In this document: positions 32,540 through 45,192 of the stretch, in pieces
How positions within the stretch are numbered: position 1 is the first letter of the stretch
How the letters are laid out: each line of letters opens with the position of its first letter
NCBI RefSeq assembly: GCF_023898315.1
Contig: NC_064614.1
Span: 379,563,348-379,627,347 of the forward strand
Direction: 5' to 3'
DNA from: Schistocerca nitens
Lineage: Eukaryota; Arthropoda; Insecta; Orthoptera; Acrididae
Length of the DNA: 64,000 bases
Made by a program: the position numbers and the translations under genes
Notes under the pieces: generated by a model
Databases searched by the model: none
Told to the model about the DNA's origin: nothing
What the model saw: the letters and a program-made list of their open reading frames with translations, nothing else

Positions 32540-32690
32540 GTAAGACCTCAGGATACCAGGTTCTGGAATTCAAGTCTGTTGGTTGCGAAAGCTTGAATTT
32601 TGTGTGTATGTTTGTGTTTGTTTGTGTGTCTATCGACCTGCCAGCGCTTTCGTTTGGTAAGTCACATCATCTTTGTTTTTAGATATAAAT
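32540..32690. repeat. Unclassified interspersed repeat
   Basis: The stretch with GTTGCGAAAGCTTGAATTTT, TGTGTTTGTTTGTGTGTCTA and CTGCCAGCGCTTTCGTTTGG looks like a common locust repeat from memory. No second copy occurs in the window, so this rests on recognition only. Confidence 0.35.
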
Positions 32691-32819
32691 TACAAATATG
32701 CGTAAATATAGGGCTCACATGTGCAGCGCAGTATTTTAATGTTCTGCTAAGCACCCCATCATATCCATGAGAGTCCTTAGTCTTCAGTGACTTAATGACT
32801 CATTCTCCCCCTTCTCAGT

Positions 32820-34960
32820 ACCACAGAGGAGTATTTCAGACATCAATCTTTGAAAGGCATTTTCCAAGAGTTATATGATTCCCTGTAGCAACTAAGTTGT
32901 TAATTAATTCACCAACAATGCTCAGAAAGTGATTGTTAAATACTGTACTTATATCTGACTTACCAGTAACAGAAATATTTTTACTACGAAATGACCCTAT
33001 ATCGTCGAACTTGTGCTGCTGACCAGACACTTCCTTCACGACCTACCACACGATTTTAATTTTATCCTATGAACTGACTATTCTGTTTGTGTGCCACATA
33101 CTCTTTACCTTCCTGATAACATTTTTAAGCACCTTAAAGTACTGTTTCTAATGTTCTGTTGTAGCTTGGTTGAGACTACTTCTAACATTTTGATATAATT
33201 CCCACTTTGTTCCGCATAATATCTTTATCCCTCTAGTCAGCCACCCAGGCTGACTTTTACTGTTAATACCCTGTTTAGAATGTTCTAATTGAAAACAACT
33301 TTCAAAGAGCATGCGAAATGTGTTACAGAAAGCATTATATTTGTCATCTACGTTTTTGGCACTATAAACATCCTGCCACTCTTGTTCCTTTACGAGGTTT
33401 AAAAAACTCTCTATTGTCATTGGATTAGCTTTCCTGCATAGTTTGTAATTATATATAACATTTGTTGGATACAAAAACCTGTTAGTGTTAATATATGTGC
33501 ATCGTGGTCTTGGAAGGCCATTCACCCTTTTACTGATGGAATGCCCATTTAAAAGTATTGTCTGTGGCTGTGCCACTGTTCCCCAGCATCCTGGTTGGAA
33601 AAAAAAACCAGTCCACATCAGATCATATGAATTTAGATCTTCCAACATGCTTTTTCTCAAACAGTCATGTACAAAATTAATATTGAAGTCACCACAGACA
33701 ACTAATTTTTGGCACTTGCCATAAAGTGAAGAAAAAACCCTCTATAGCTTGAGCAGAAATGCTCTGAAGTCAGAGTTAGGGGACCTATAAACAGCAACAA
33801 TTAGAAATTTAATTTCACTAAATTCAATTGCCCCTGCACAGCATTCAAATACCTGTTCAGTGCAATGCTGTTATACGTCTACAGACTCAAATAGAATACT
33901 GTTTTTTGCACACTTGGCCACTCCACAAAGAACTCGTTGAAAAAACAGCCAACTAATCTGTACCCTGTGAAGAAAGTCTCTGAATTGTCAAGTTATTTAA
34001 GTGGTGCTCCGATATGCCAGTAATGTCAGAGTCAACATCTATAAGCAGTTCACTAACTTTGTCTTAATACCTCTTATATTTTGATGAAATATGCTAATTC
34101 CTCCACTACTTGGATATCTGATCTCATCTGAAGGTGATTCTTTTTTTAGAGGAACTTCCTTTGAGCAGGGATACCTGTCAGCTGACTTCAGTCTAAAAAG
34201 GTGCAGCTGTAACACCAACTACTACAGGAATTTTTCCAAGAGTTATCTCACTACCGCCCACTACACTGTCACCTGTAAGCTTTGCCAGCCTCCCTTTCCC
34301 ATACCTGTCGAGGTGCAGGCCATGCCTAGGAAAACCCGATCTATAGATACGGTAGACTCAACTGGCACTACTGCAATGTGAGCCATGCCCTCTACCATCA
34401 GTGCCTTCTCTGGCCCTGTGTTAACATGCCTAACAGTAGCATTAAGATGAGGCCGAGCATGACACTGAAGTAGTTGCACGAAGTGCACATTAGTGTCACT
34501 AGTTTGAGTAGCTATCTTTACCAAGTCACCACCTACAGCTTACTCCCTGTACCTATCAAGACTATTCCCAGCTCCACCCACTGTCACTATCTGATACTCT
34601 TTCGTAAAATTCCTACATAACTCCCCTATGTTAACAGTCACCTGAGCCAACCCTGCACTAGGCATCACAATGCTGGTGACCTGGTACTTACAGTCCAACA
34701 CTTTCTTGCAACTGCTGGCTCACACATCTGCCATGTGAACTACCTAGCTGCAGAACCTTCTTGTTTCTGTTAGAATTTGCAACTGACTTAGGCTCTTTTA
34801 CTGCTGAGGACTACTACATGTTTCCTACACGTACACCTACACCTACAGCTACAAGAGGTTCCTCTCCACTCAAGATGAGAGGGATGTATCCTACACCGAA
34901 TTTGAATAAGTTCTTCTGTTCTCCTGATTCCAGACATCAAACATGCTAGAAACACATTGT
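32820..34960 (-). pseudogene. LINE with SGNH-like ORF1 end and endonuclease region
   Basis: On the minus strand, 5' to 3': around 34600-34250 an SGNH-like segment with VGGAGNSLDRYRE, then FPRHGLHLDRYGKGRL near 34340-34290; then a decayed endonuclease region at 34050-33700; then ORF 33660-33148 with SARNV-like YSAKNVDDKYNAFCNTF and NSKSQPGWLTRGIKILCGTK, the linker between endonuclease and RT; then 33039-32836 with FNNHFLSIVGE, the RT start. The GLHL motif ties it to the fragment at 12811. Many stops; the RT core is absent. Confidence 0.75.
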
Positions 34961-35747
34961 ACTAAGGATTTTCAGGAAATTAAGAAATTTCTGAAAGTGA
35001 ATGAGTTATCATCTGCTTAGTTTTTTTTAAGTGATGAACTTTTTAAATAGAAATAACTATGTACTCATGACTTCAAAGTAATACTGTACTGAAATTTATC
35101 TTGTTTGTAGGCAACAAAACTTCCCTATAAGGTTATTTAAATATGAAGTAAGGCATAAATATGTTAGCTGCTGATTCAACTATAAATTGATATAATAAAT
35201 TGAATTACAAGAACAGTTATTTTTGGAAACATTATTGGAGATATCAGCGATCAAAATATAATATTTGAAACTAATTGTGACAGTCAGATCGCAATGCACA
35301 TTTATTAAAATGTGACCAGTTTCAATCATCACATGATCATCTTCAGACCTCTAGCCAAGCCCAACCACGGGCTATTCCCAGTCCCACCCGTGACAGTCTT
35401 AGATTGCAATTCTCATAAGCAAGTAACATTTATTGTTATTTGAACTCGTTGATAATTGTTTGAATGGTATGACTTCATTGTTTTCAGAAGTTTGTAAATT
35501 CCTGGTATTCAGATTTAAAGGGAAGGTAAACAGCTGTTCATATGATCACCCTGAAGGAAGGGAGAACATGAATGCATCCATGGGACATAGTGGTACTGCT
35601 TCCTTCTGCTGGTCCCTGTTATACAATGTTCTTTTGATCATACACCGTTTGCATCAGATGGCTTACATTATAAAACATAATTTATCACTGCTCGTCCTAT
35701 GGACACCCTCTGGTGACTCCTAAATCGTGAACATGCTGTTATACTTC
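34961..35747. other. Non-coding stretch with a ribozyme-like motif
   Basis: AT-rich. The 35311-35347 motif is described separately. No gene recognised. Confidence 0.4.
35311..35347 (-). ncRNA. Hammerhead-like motif (weak)
   Basis: Minus strand reads CTGAAGATGATCATGTGATG then ATTGAAACTGGTCAC. The order CTGA-GA, a short hairpin (ATCA-TG-TGAT), then GAAAC resembles a type of self-cleaving hammerhead core, but the canonical CTGATGA is CTGAAGA. A related motif is at 40721-40752. Penelope-like elements are known to carry hammerheads, and Penelope remnants occur in this window. Probably inactive. Confidence 0.25.
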
Positions 35748-36540
35748 TTGCACTACATCTACATCTACATAGACACTCCGCAAGCCACCATAAAGTGTGT
35801 GGCAGTGGGTACCCTGTACCTCAAATTTCCCCTCCTGTCCCAGTCGCAAATAGAGCGAGGGAAAAATGACAGTCTGTACGTCTCCGTATGAGCCCTAATT
35901 TCTCATATCGTATCTTCGTGGTCCTTATGTGTGATGTATGTCGGTGGCAGCAGAATTGTTTGGCAGTCAGCTTCATATGCCGGTTCCCTAAATTTTCTCA
36001 ATAGTTGTTCCCAAAAAGAATGCTGTCTTCCTTCCAGGGATTCCCATTTGAGCTCCCAAAGCATTAGTTTTGTTTGAACCTATTGGTAACAAATCTGGCA
36101 GCCCAACTCTGAATTGCTTTGATGTTATCCTTAAATCTGACCTGGTATGGATCCCAAACACTTGAGCAGTACTCAAGAATAGGTCGCACCAGTGTTTTAT
36201 ATGCAGTCTCCTTTACAGGCAAACCACTCTTTCCTAAAATTCTGCCAATAAACCAGAGTTGACCATTTGCCTTCCCTACCACAGTTTTCACACACTTGTT
36301 CCACCTCATATTGCTTTTCAGCATTACGCCCAGATATTTAAACGACTTAACTGTGTCAAGCTGGACACTAATAAAACTGTATCCTAACATTACAGGTTTG
36401 TTTTTCCTGCTCATCTACATTAACTTACATTTTTCCACATTTAGGGCTAGCTGCCATTCATCATACTAACTGAAAATTTTGTCTAAGTCATCTTGAATCT
36501 TCCTACACTCACTCAACTGTGACATCTTACTCTACACCAT
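35748..36540 (-). pseudogene. LINE reverse transcriptase C-terminal end
   Basis: ORF 36414-36064 on the minus strand has FKYLGVMLKSNMRWNKCVKT, then YKTLVRPILEYCSSVWDPYQ and IQSWAARFVTNRF. This is the thumb/C-terminus of a CR1/Jockey-type ORF2, well preserved for 116 codons, then in other frames to about 35900. The 3' end has a (CTACAT)n-like tail at 35755-35775 (plus strand), suggesting the natural 3' terminus of the element. Start and RT core are missing. Confidence 0.85.
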
Positions 36541-36569
36541 AAAACCAACTCCTGACCCGTAAACATGCT

Positions 36570-36990
36570 ACTATGCCCCATGAACATTTTCGTGTCATCT
36601 CTTCAGCCCATCAGAGAAACATTGATGGTGCATCATCACATTTTGTAGATGGCATCTACGTTCGTCTCAATCAAACACATCTCAAAAGGTGGCTGGATTG
36701 AGATGGACCAACCCCTTGGCCATCGCGGTTGCCAGATTTAACTACTCTCGAATTTTTGCTGTGGGACTATATGAAGAATCTCATGTCTGAGACTCCTGTA
36801 TAGTCAGAAGAAAAGTTGATTGCATGAGTTCTGGTGGCAGCAAATTTATTCAGCACATACCAGAGTTTGTCAACTGTGAGTATGAAAGCAGGCATAGCAG
36901 ATACACATCGTGCGACTAACAGCAGGGTCGTCATGTGGGTCAGCTCATGTTATAGGGAACACATGCCGTGCTCATCCTCTCCATTGTGTG
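36570..36990 (+). pseudogene. mariner/IS630-type transposase C-terminal remnant
   Basis: Plus strand: WPSRLPDLTTLEFLLWDYMK stands in place of the WPPRSPDLTPLDFFLWGxxK motif (third acidic residue region of a DD[D/E] transposase), followed by SEEKLIA and a C-terminal helix. Two stops interrupt it. Only the last third is present. Confidence 0.7.
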
Positions 36991-37119
36991 GTAGATTTGA
37001 AGAGCTCCAATCTTCAAACTTACTTTATACTAAAAGGTAAATTTTTAAATGTGGATTCCTTATCAAAAATTTCTCTAGTAAGTCCCCTCGACAAGTCTTG
37101 CAAACCTTTAAAAGTAATT

Positions 37120-37760
37120 ATGAATTGTGTATATTAAGAACAGAATTGGATCCAGTGCACTATCCTGAGGCACACTTACATTTATATGTTTCTTGTCCGA
37201 GACATTTAACTAAAAATTTATCATCTGCAGACATGAAATATCTACGTTGCACCCCATTTTCCAGGTAAGACTGGAGCCTCTTATTTGCTATTCCCCCTAA
37301 ACCTAGTGCTTCTGGGTGACAGTGTCCAATGCCTTGAACAAATCTATGAATGTGCATGTAACACAGTGATCTTTGTCAAGAGGTTCAAGTACTAATTTTG
37401 TGTATTCTACAATGGCAGATATTGCACTTCTCCCACCTCAGATACCAAACTATGCTTTGTTAAAAAGTTTATGTTTATTCATATAACACTATTCTGTCTC
37501 TCATGATTGATTTAATTTTTTGAGAATGCTAACAGTAACTGAAACTGGCTTTTAATTTTCTATACCCTGAACATTGCTTTTCTTTAGTAAGGGCACGTCT
37601 CATACATGTCGTAGGAACTCTGGATAAATACCAGAACTAAAGACCTCTTTTATTTTTTTATTTTAAGGGGTTTATACACTGCTTACGCACGTCTTCAGAA
37701 CAGAGACTGCAACATCATCTATGCCTACTGACTTTTTATTTCTATATTGTCTTTGTGACT
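37120..37760 (-). pseudogene. LINE reverse transcriptase core remnant
   Basis: Minus strand: CTFIDLFKALDTVTQKH (RT motif A with the first catalytic Asp) at about 37350-37300, then a segment equivalent to PQGSVLGPILF read as VPQDSALDPILFLIYTI near 37180-37120. Upstream parts to 37760 contain fragments of the finger motifs. No FADD-type motif was found to the left. Broken by stops. Confidence 0.65.
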
Positions 37761-37887
37761 TCAAGATCTGTTGTGGAAAGCATCATCATTGTTATTGTTG
37801 CATAATTCATTGCAGGTGCTACACGTGCTTTAAGATGATTTTGTTGCATCTTTTCCACAATACCAGAGAAATTGTCATATACAAAAT

Positions 37888-38097
37888 TTGACAATTCTTA
37901 AGGATTTTCTGGTAATTTTCTACCAAATGTCAGACAAGGAACTTGTAAATGTAGCTGTGCCTCAGGGTAGTATAACTGATCCAATTATGTTCTTAATAGA
38001 CATAGTGTTTCATGGTCCCTTTTACAGACTTCTAGAGGTCATAGTGGGAATTTCTGATAAGGAACCAATGTCAAAACAATGTACTGTTTTGATGTAA
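37888..38097 (+). pseudogene. LINE reverse transcriptase motif B fragment
   Basis: A 69-codon ORF contains VNVAVPQGSITDPIMFLIDI, closely like the PQGS-LGP-LF motif of LINE RTs, on the strand opposite to the neighbouring LINE core. It is too short for more. Confidence 0.5.
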
Positions 38098-38322
38098 AAT
38101 AAGTTTGAAGATTGGATTTTTTCAAATTCCTCACTTCATGGTATGCACATAATGATGCATGATGATCCTACTGTTGGTTACACAAGGTGAATACGCAACA
38201 CAAGCTTTCATACACACAGCTAACAAACTCTGGTGTGTGTTGAATAAATTCTGCTGCCTCCAGAACTCATGCAAGGAGTGTTTCTTCCAACTTCACAGGT
38301 GTCTCATACACAAGTCTCTTCA

Positions 38323-38600
38323 TATGGCTCAGTGGTTCAGTTGATAAAGTGTCAGACTACAAATCCGGTGGTCTCAGGCTCAATTCCTGATCAATTACCT
38401 TTTCTTTCACCTCTGACAATGTTTGTACTGTGAAAAATGTTGAGTTGCCCCATGTCTGGGAATCCACTTTAAACTGAAGATCCACCAATAACTGGCTGGA
38501 TTACTCAGTTCAAAGGTTGGAGAAAGGCAGTAGCATACCACCTCTAATAGAACCACACCTAGTAAAGCACTGTGGTTCTCAAAATAATCTTCAGATTAAT
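38323..38600 (+). mobile_element. SINE-like repeat with degenerate tRNA head (third family)
   Basis: TGGCTCAGTGGTTCAGTTGA (A-box-like) and, about 45 bases on, GGCTCAATTCC (B-box-like) form a tRNA-like head. It is followed by a body with ACTCAGTTCAAAGGTTGGAG and CACTGTGGTTCTCA that I recall from insect repeats. No target duplication was found. Not a functional tRNA. Confidence 0.5.
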
Positions 38601-38730
38601 GACTGCTTTACTAAATTACTCCCAACTCTTGATTTGTACTTCAATCTACATTTTCCAGTTTCATGTTTTATGGTATCCCATATTACTTTGCTGTTACTTT
38701 CTGTCTTATATATTATTTTGTCATTTAACG

Positions 38731-38735
<5 letters not shown>

Positions 38736-38794
<59 letters not shown>
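38736..38794. repeat. (CA)n microsatellite
   Basis: Uninterrupted (CA)n of nearly 60 bases. Confidence 0.95.
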
Positions 38795-38795
<1 letters not shown>

Positions 38796-38940
38796 CAGTT
38801 CGGGCATGTTTATTGGCACATGGTCACAAGATACAATGTGGATTCCAAATAGTCTCCCAACTTACCAACTGCTGCATCCATAACACAGCTCCTCATAATA
38901 TATCTGGTGTAATCAGAGTGATATGTCATCATATGCTATT

Positions 38941-39640
38941 CTACAGATCAGGAAGAGTCTGGTTACATCCCTGATAGTCATGATATTTCGGATATCCCCA
39001 GAACCAAAAGTCACATGGATTTAGGTTGAGGGATTTGGAAGGCCACATGCCTTGAAATTGCCTAGAGTTGATGTGGCCTTTACCGAAGGTTTCTTGTAGC
39101 AAATCGTTCACGTGGCAAGGGACACGTGGTGTCTCCCCGTGTTGCGTGAATGTAGCGGTTAGGACACAGTTGTGTTCTTGCAAAGCTGGTTTCACAAGGA
39201 GGTCCTTATAAGGTGCAGATGTCACTGTGAGTTGTTATCTCCTTGAAGAATAACAGCCCGAGAATGAAGGAGCTTGTGATACCACACTACACAGCCACAA
39301 AAGCTGAGGGCAGCGGATGTTCCTGCACAACATGTGGTGAACTAGAACCCCATATGCAACGGTTCTGTGCATTCATGGCACCATGCAGAGTAAAATGTGC
39401 CTCATCCATCCAAAAACTTCTCCCTGGCCACACATTAACCATTTATGTGTGTGCTAAAGAAAGAAGGGCAAAGTCGTGGCATTATAGCCTATCTTGGGGC
39501 TTCATTTGGTGCACAGTCTGAATCCAGTGTAAAATGTGCCACAAAATCTTTTGAACCTTTGATCAGGGTGGATAGGAGTCCTATGACACAATTCGAGCTC
39601 TGGATGCAGAATGTGAGGCATGTGCTCCACAGTCTGCTGT
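38941..39640 (-). pseudogene. mariner-like transposase remnant
   Basis: Minus strand ORF 39225-38941 contains TQHGETPRVPCHVNDLLQET then WPSKSLNLNPCDFWFWGYPK. The first resembles FQQDGATPH..V (second acidic residue, here QHGE, so the Asp is lost) and the second WPPRSPDLNPCDFWLWGYLK. Upstream (to about 39400) MDEAHFTLHGAMNAQNRCIW carries the first acidic region DEA(H/T)F. Stops separate them. Confidence 0.75.
39542..39612. repeat. Short direct repeat, copy 1 (copy 2 at 40054-40121)
   Basis: CAAAATCTTTTGAACCTTTG at 39542 matches CAAAATCTTTTGAACTTTTG at 40054. ACACAATTCGAGCTCTGGAT is shared by both. Offset 512 bases, mismatches scattered. Confidence 0.8.
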
Positions 39641-40129
39641 AGCTACAGCAACTTCATCAACAACTGCCATTGGAATGGGCAGCCACCCTCTACCTGCTGC
39701 ACTACCTAATTCGCCTGTTTCTTCAAGTTTCTTGATCATATTCTTTAGGCTATTTATTGATCATGGGGCCTCTTCACAGCTGTTTCTGTTGGCGATATTC
39801 CCACAGTGCATCCCTGCTATTACTGTCATTATGATAAAATAACTTTACCAGCAATGCACAGTCTTTCTTCTGAATAGCCATCGCATTTTCTGTGGGTAAC
39901 TTCATTCCCCTTAACCCATTACATCAACAGTCACTTCGCAAAAGAAATCAGCACTTGTCACCAAGCAGCAAATAGCATACTGGCATCAAAACAGGAAACA
40001 TTACACATTCTGACTGCTTACAGGGCCATATTTTCACCTGGTGGCAAAGAGTGCAAAATCTTTTGAACTTTTGATCAGGGCGGAGAGAAGTCCTGTGACA
40101 CAATTCGAGCTCTGGATGCATGCTCCACG

Positions 40130-42835
40130 AGTGCATGCATTAATGAACAAACCAACAAAGTTTGAGCATGCTGCAAAGTAAACAGCCCCCACTGCAGCAT
40201 TTGGAACACAGTCAGTTCAATTATAACCTCCCGGTTATATAAAACTTCAGCAAGCAGCATCTTCCTTACGTGTTTTTGTACGTTTGATAGTAATCTAGGA
40301 ACTATGGATTAATGTAGTTCTTTTGTAAAGAATTAAGAAATTTTAGTCTCCAAAGACTATATAATACCGATAGTTGACCATCTGTTTTCCTTCAATGCTG
40401 CTACTGAAGTAGCTACTTTGGGGTATGTCTCCTCAAAGACCAATGTAAACAATGTGCATAATTTAGAGAACTTAATATCTGCATTGGTTTCCACATACAC
40501 TTCATCCCAGGTTTGATTTTACATTGCCCTAGTAAAAGTGTGTATTTTATGTCCCAAGATGATACTTTTATATGCCTGCAGTTTGTGTTATTTATCAAGC
40601 CTGCCTGCAGCTGCATTATCTAACAGTAATGATCAGAAAGGCTAATCTTTAATAGATACTTCACAATGGAAAATAGACTTACTTTCCATCTGTTGGTCAC
40701 TGTTATTATTATTTTTAACTGACCAGTTTTGGGCAGTATCGCCTGTCTTCACATCATTTTTCATATTTACTGAGTAAACTGACACATTCATATGATGATA
40801 GTACTATATGCTGATTTCAGTTTTGCAGAAACACACACACACACTTCCTAATTGTGTTTGTATTCAATTATAAGACTGAATCCAAGATGAAATGTGAAAT
40901 TCAGAGTACTAGATGTAAAAATAATTTTTGTGTAGACTATATATCCCTGTACAGAGTTTGGAATTGAGTTTTACACTGTGGTGCAAAAATATAAAAGATG
41001 TTGCAAGCAAACATCAGATGGGAAGTTAGAAATCCCAGAATATTATAAAGCAGAAGGAAAAAAGAGTATTGCATTAACATTTTCTATAGTTGGACCTGAG
41101 TGTGTAAATTCAAGTTAACACTAATATTAAAACAAGGCAGGTTTTTAACTTCTTGAGTATCTACACAACTGACAATGGTCTCAGAAATGTGTAGTTACAT
41201 AAATGCTTAGTGTGAAGTAGTAGATAAAAACAGCAATGGCAGAGTGAAAGAGGAGAAACAGTAGTTTCTTTGAAAGTAGCTGATTTTAATATACATCTAT
41301 AAATTAATGTAGATGTAATTCTCACAATTATCAGTGTGAGTAGACTGATGCTTGTCTTAAGTTGTTGTTTTGTATGCTTTACATAATTTGTTGCAATTCA
41401 GTGGTGGCTTCTACCTGTTGATTAACTTGACTCAATCCACATTCGTGAAGTTATCCTTTGTAACGGGATTTACGGAAACCAGTGTCCGAATGAATGAACC
41501 GCTTCATGAAATGTTTCTCCCCTCTTAGTTTAGTCTTATTCCTGTTACACACACTGTCAATGTGACCCTCTGTTTTCTGTTATGAAGGTAGACTCCATTC
41601 ATGCAAGAGAGATGGTGTTATAATGCCATAACATCTTAGTTTGCCCAGTAGTATTCTGTGGCCCACACATGTTGTGCAGGCTCACAGAATATAACAGCAG
41701 CACAATTTTTCTTGTTTAGCTCTGCCATGACTTCATTTGTTGAGGTCTTGTATGGCTTTCCATGTGGTGAATCCGTTATGAAAGCGAAACTGATTGGTAT
41801 GTAAAAAGTATGCTCATAAAAATGTGCTGATATTCTCATGGTTTACTCTCTCAAAAACTTTCCAAAAGCCTGCAATGAGTGGTGTCCATCATTGGAAACG
41901 GTTTACTTATCTGTATTTAAGTCCATCAGGAAACATTAACAACATATTCATGACAGTCATGCATATGCAGTGGCCATAGACAATTGAAAATAGGTTGGAA
42001 ACATCCATATGGTCATGTGTGGGGAGTCCATTTTTTGTCCTGATCTGCAAGTAGAACAGTCATAATCACACCTTAAGAAAACAGTAGTGTCTCCACACAG
42101 GCAATGACAATTCTGCAAGCTCTCCAGTTGGCAGGCCATGTATACTGAACAAGATTTTGATCATACCAGACTTGCTAGTTGCACTGTTAGCTTTCAACAC
42201 TCCAGCGGTACAGAGGGACAATGATCATCTTAAAAACATAAAGCAGAAAGTGGCTAAGCTGCAGCAGTACGGAAGTTTGATGAAGTTGCTGTGGATTCCA
42301 TTGAACTAAGGCCTCCAACAAAATGAGCGGAAAGACCTCCTCACAAAGAACAATGTGCATTTACTTATCCTTGGTTTCAATGCATCTGACCACATCCCTA
42401 AATTAAATGCGAGGGTGTATACTGCATGGGAGGAAACATGGTGGCAGATTGCCCAGCATCAGACCGCATTTTACAGATTGGATACCTGGCATACAGTACC
42501 ACATGTTTGTGGTAAGGGTAAGTTTCTACCATAACAGCTTCCTCGACTACCTCCACAAAATAGATGTTAGAGATTCCCCAGTTCATTTGTATAACTGAAC
42601 ATCAGAATGTACTTTGGTGAATTCTTTTCATACGAGTGGTAGTGTGTTCACAAAGTAACTTTGTGAAAGAGACTAAGTAGTTGGAAACACCAGTTTTACA
42701 ATAATGTCACTATTATCGTGGCATCATAAAATGCAAGAACTTACAAAGTAGTGATGGACTCATTAAGAGATTGTGAGCTACTCAGGTGCTTGAACGCCTT
42801 TTCCCACATCGTGCCACAGTCAGGCGATAAAGCCG
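40130..42835. other. No gene recognised
   Basis: Holds the second hammerhead-like motif at 40721-40752 (minus: TGAAGACAGGCGATACTGCC then CAAAACTGGTCA), and otherwise short chance ORFs only. Confidence 0.4.
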
Positions 42836-44866
42836 GAACAATTGACAGGAATGGGGGAAAGAAATACAGTAGAAGAAGAATGGGTAGCTCTGAGGGATGA
42901 AGTAGTGAAGGCAGCAGAGGATCAAGTAGGTAAAAAGACGAGGGCTAGTAGAACTCCTTGGGTAACAGAATAAATATTGAACATCATTGATGAAAGGAGA
43001 AAATATAAAAATACAGTAAATGAAGCAGGCAAAAAGGAATACAGACGCCTCAAAAATGAGATCGACAGGAAGTGCAAAATGGCTAAGCAGGGATGGCTAG
43101 AAGACAAATGTAAGGATGTAGAGGCTTATCTCACTAGGGGTAAGATAGATACTGACGACAGGAAAATTAAAGAGACCTTTGGAGAAAAGAGAACCACTTG
43201 TATGAATATCAAGAGCTCAGATGGAAACCCAGTTCTAAGCAAAGAAGGGAAAGCAGAAAGGTGGAAGGAGTATATAGAGGGTCTATACAAGGGCGATGTA
43301 CTTCAGGACAATATTATAGAAATGGAAGAGGATGTAGATGAAGATGAAATGGGAGATACGATACTGCGTGAAGAGTTTGACAGAGCACTGAAAGACCTGA
43401 GTCGAAACAAGGCACCGGGAGTAGACAACATTCCATTAGAACTACTGATGGCCTTGGGAGAGCCAGTCCTGACAAAAGTCTACCAACTGGTGAGCAAGAT
43501 GTATGAGACAGGCAAAATACCCTCACACTTCAAGAAGAATATAATAATTCCAATCCCAAAGAAAGCAGGTGTTGACAGATGTGAAAATTACCGAACTATC
43601 AGTTTAATAAGTCACAGCTGCAAAATACTAACACGAATTCTTTACAGACGAATGGAAAAACTGGTAGAAGCCGACCTCGGGGAAGATCAGTTTGGATTCC
43701 GTAGAAATATTGGAACACGTGAGGCAATACTGACCTTACGACTTATCTTAGAAGAAAGATTAAGGAAAGGCAAACCTACGTTTCTAGCATTTGTAGACGT
43801 AGAGAAAGCTTTTGACATTGTTGACTGGAATATTCTCTTTCAAATTCTAAAGGTGGCAGGGGTAAAATACAGGGAGCAAAAGGCTATTTACAATTTGTAC
43901 AGAAACCAGATGGCAGTTATAAGAGTCGAGCGGTATGAAAGGGGAGCAGTGGTTGGGAAGGGAGTGAGACAGGGTTGTAGCCTCTCCCCGATGTTATTCA
44001 ATCCGTATATTGAGCAAGCAGTAAAGGAAACAAAAGAAAAATTCAGAGTAGGTATTAAAATCCATGGAGAAGAAATAAAAACTTTGAGGTTCGCCGATGA
44101 CATTGTAATTCTATCAGAGACAGCAGAGGACTTGGAAGAGCAGTTGAACGGAATGGACAGTGTCTTGAAAGGAGGATATAAGATGAACATCAACAAAAGC
44201 AAAACGAGGATAATGGAATGTAGTCGAATTAAGTCGGATGATGCTGAGGGAATTAGATTAGGAAATGAGACACTTAAAGTAGTAAAGGAGTTTTGCTATT
44301 TGGGGAGCAAAATAACTGATGATGGTCGAAGTAGAGAAGATATAAAATGTAGACTGGCAATGGCAAGGAAAGCGTTTCTGAAGAAGAGAAATTTGTTAAC
44401 ATCAAGTATAGATTTAAGTGTCAGGAAGTCGTTTCTGAAAGTGGAGCAAGCAGTAAAACATGTGGAAGTGAAACATGGACGATAAATAGTTTGGAGAAGA
44501 AGAGAATAGAAGCTTTCGAAATGTGGTGCTACAGAAGAATGCTGAAGATTAGATGGGTAGATCACATAACTAATGATGAAGTATTGAATAGAATTGGGGA
44601 GAAGAGGAGTATGTGGCACAACTTGACAAAAAGAAGGGACCTGTTAGTAGGACATGTTCTGAGACATCAAGGGATCACAAATTTAGCATTGGAGGGCAAT
44701 GTGGAGGGTAAAAATCATAGAGGGAGACCAAGAGATGAATACACTAAGCAGATTCAGAAGGATGTGGGTTGCAGTAAGTACTGGGAGATGAAGAAGCTTG
44801 CACAGGATAGGGTAGCATGGAGAGCTGCATCAAACCAGCCTCAGGACTGAAGACCACAACAACAAC
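42836..44866 (+). mobile_element. RTE-type LINE, copy B, 5'-truncated
   Basis: Sequence homologous to copies A and C begins at GGAACAATTGACAGGAATGG (about 42836) and ends in the (CAA)n tail at 44855-44866. All sequence upstream of the endonuclease-RT linker is missing, a typical 5' truncation. No target duplication was found. Confidence 0.9.
42977..44850 (+). pseudogene. RTE reverse transcriptase ORF, copy B
   Basis: 502-codon ORF (42977-44485) plus 119-codon ORF (44491-44850). It includes NKAPGVDNIPLELL, CENYRTISLI, FVDVEKAFDIVDWN, GCSLSPMLF and FADDIVIL, so the RT core is complete. A TAA interrupts the same frame upstream near 42972. Between SVRKSFLK and CSE-TWT-equivalent sequence a short block (about 44441-44462) is replaced by a foreign-looking GAGCAAGCAGTAAAACATGT, which disrupts the join with the C-terminal ORF (MEKKRIEAFEMWCYRRML). 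The bases GAGCAAGCAGTAAA also occur at about 44014 in the same copy, so the block may be a short templated insertion. Confidence 0.85.
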
Positions 44867-45135
44867 ATATATTTGTTAATCACAATGTTTTGGAAGCAAA
44901 TTTCTAACCAGAAAATGGTATTCTAATGTAACTCCAATACGAATTTGTGTATTTATAACTCTTGTATGCATCCTCCCTCCCCCCAAATGATTAAAACAAT
45001 TTTATTCTTGGCCCATTACTATAATGTGTTGTTATGATCTGTTGTCACCTATTATGTCCTAACATAAATGGGTTGTAATTTTTAAGTGTGCTAGGAATGT
45101 AATATGATATTGGCTGCATGGTATGCAAACCAGAT

Positions 45136-45192
<57 letters not shown>

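Noticed and set aside
38323-38390. Possible tRNA gene
   Set aside because: Degenerate B box and no acceptor pairing; it continues into a SINE-like body.
38517-38883. Overlapping ORFs of 103-111 codons with poly(His-Thr)
   Set aside because: Artefact of (CA)n read in two frames.
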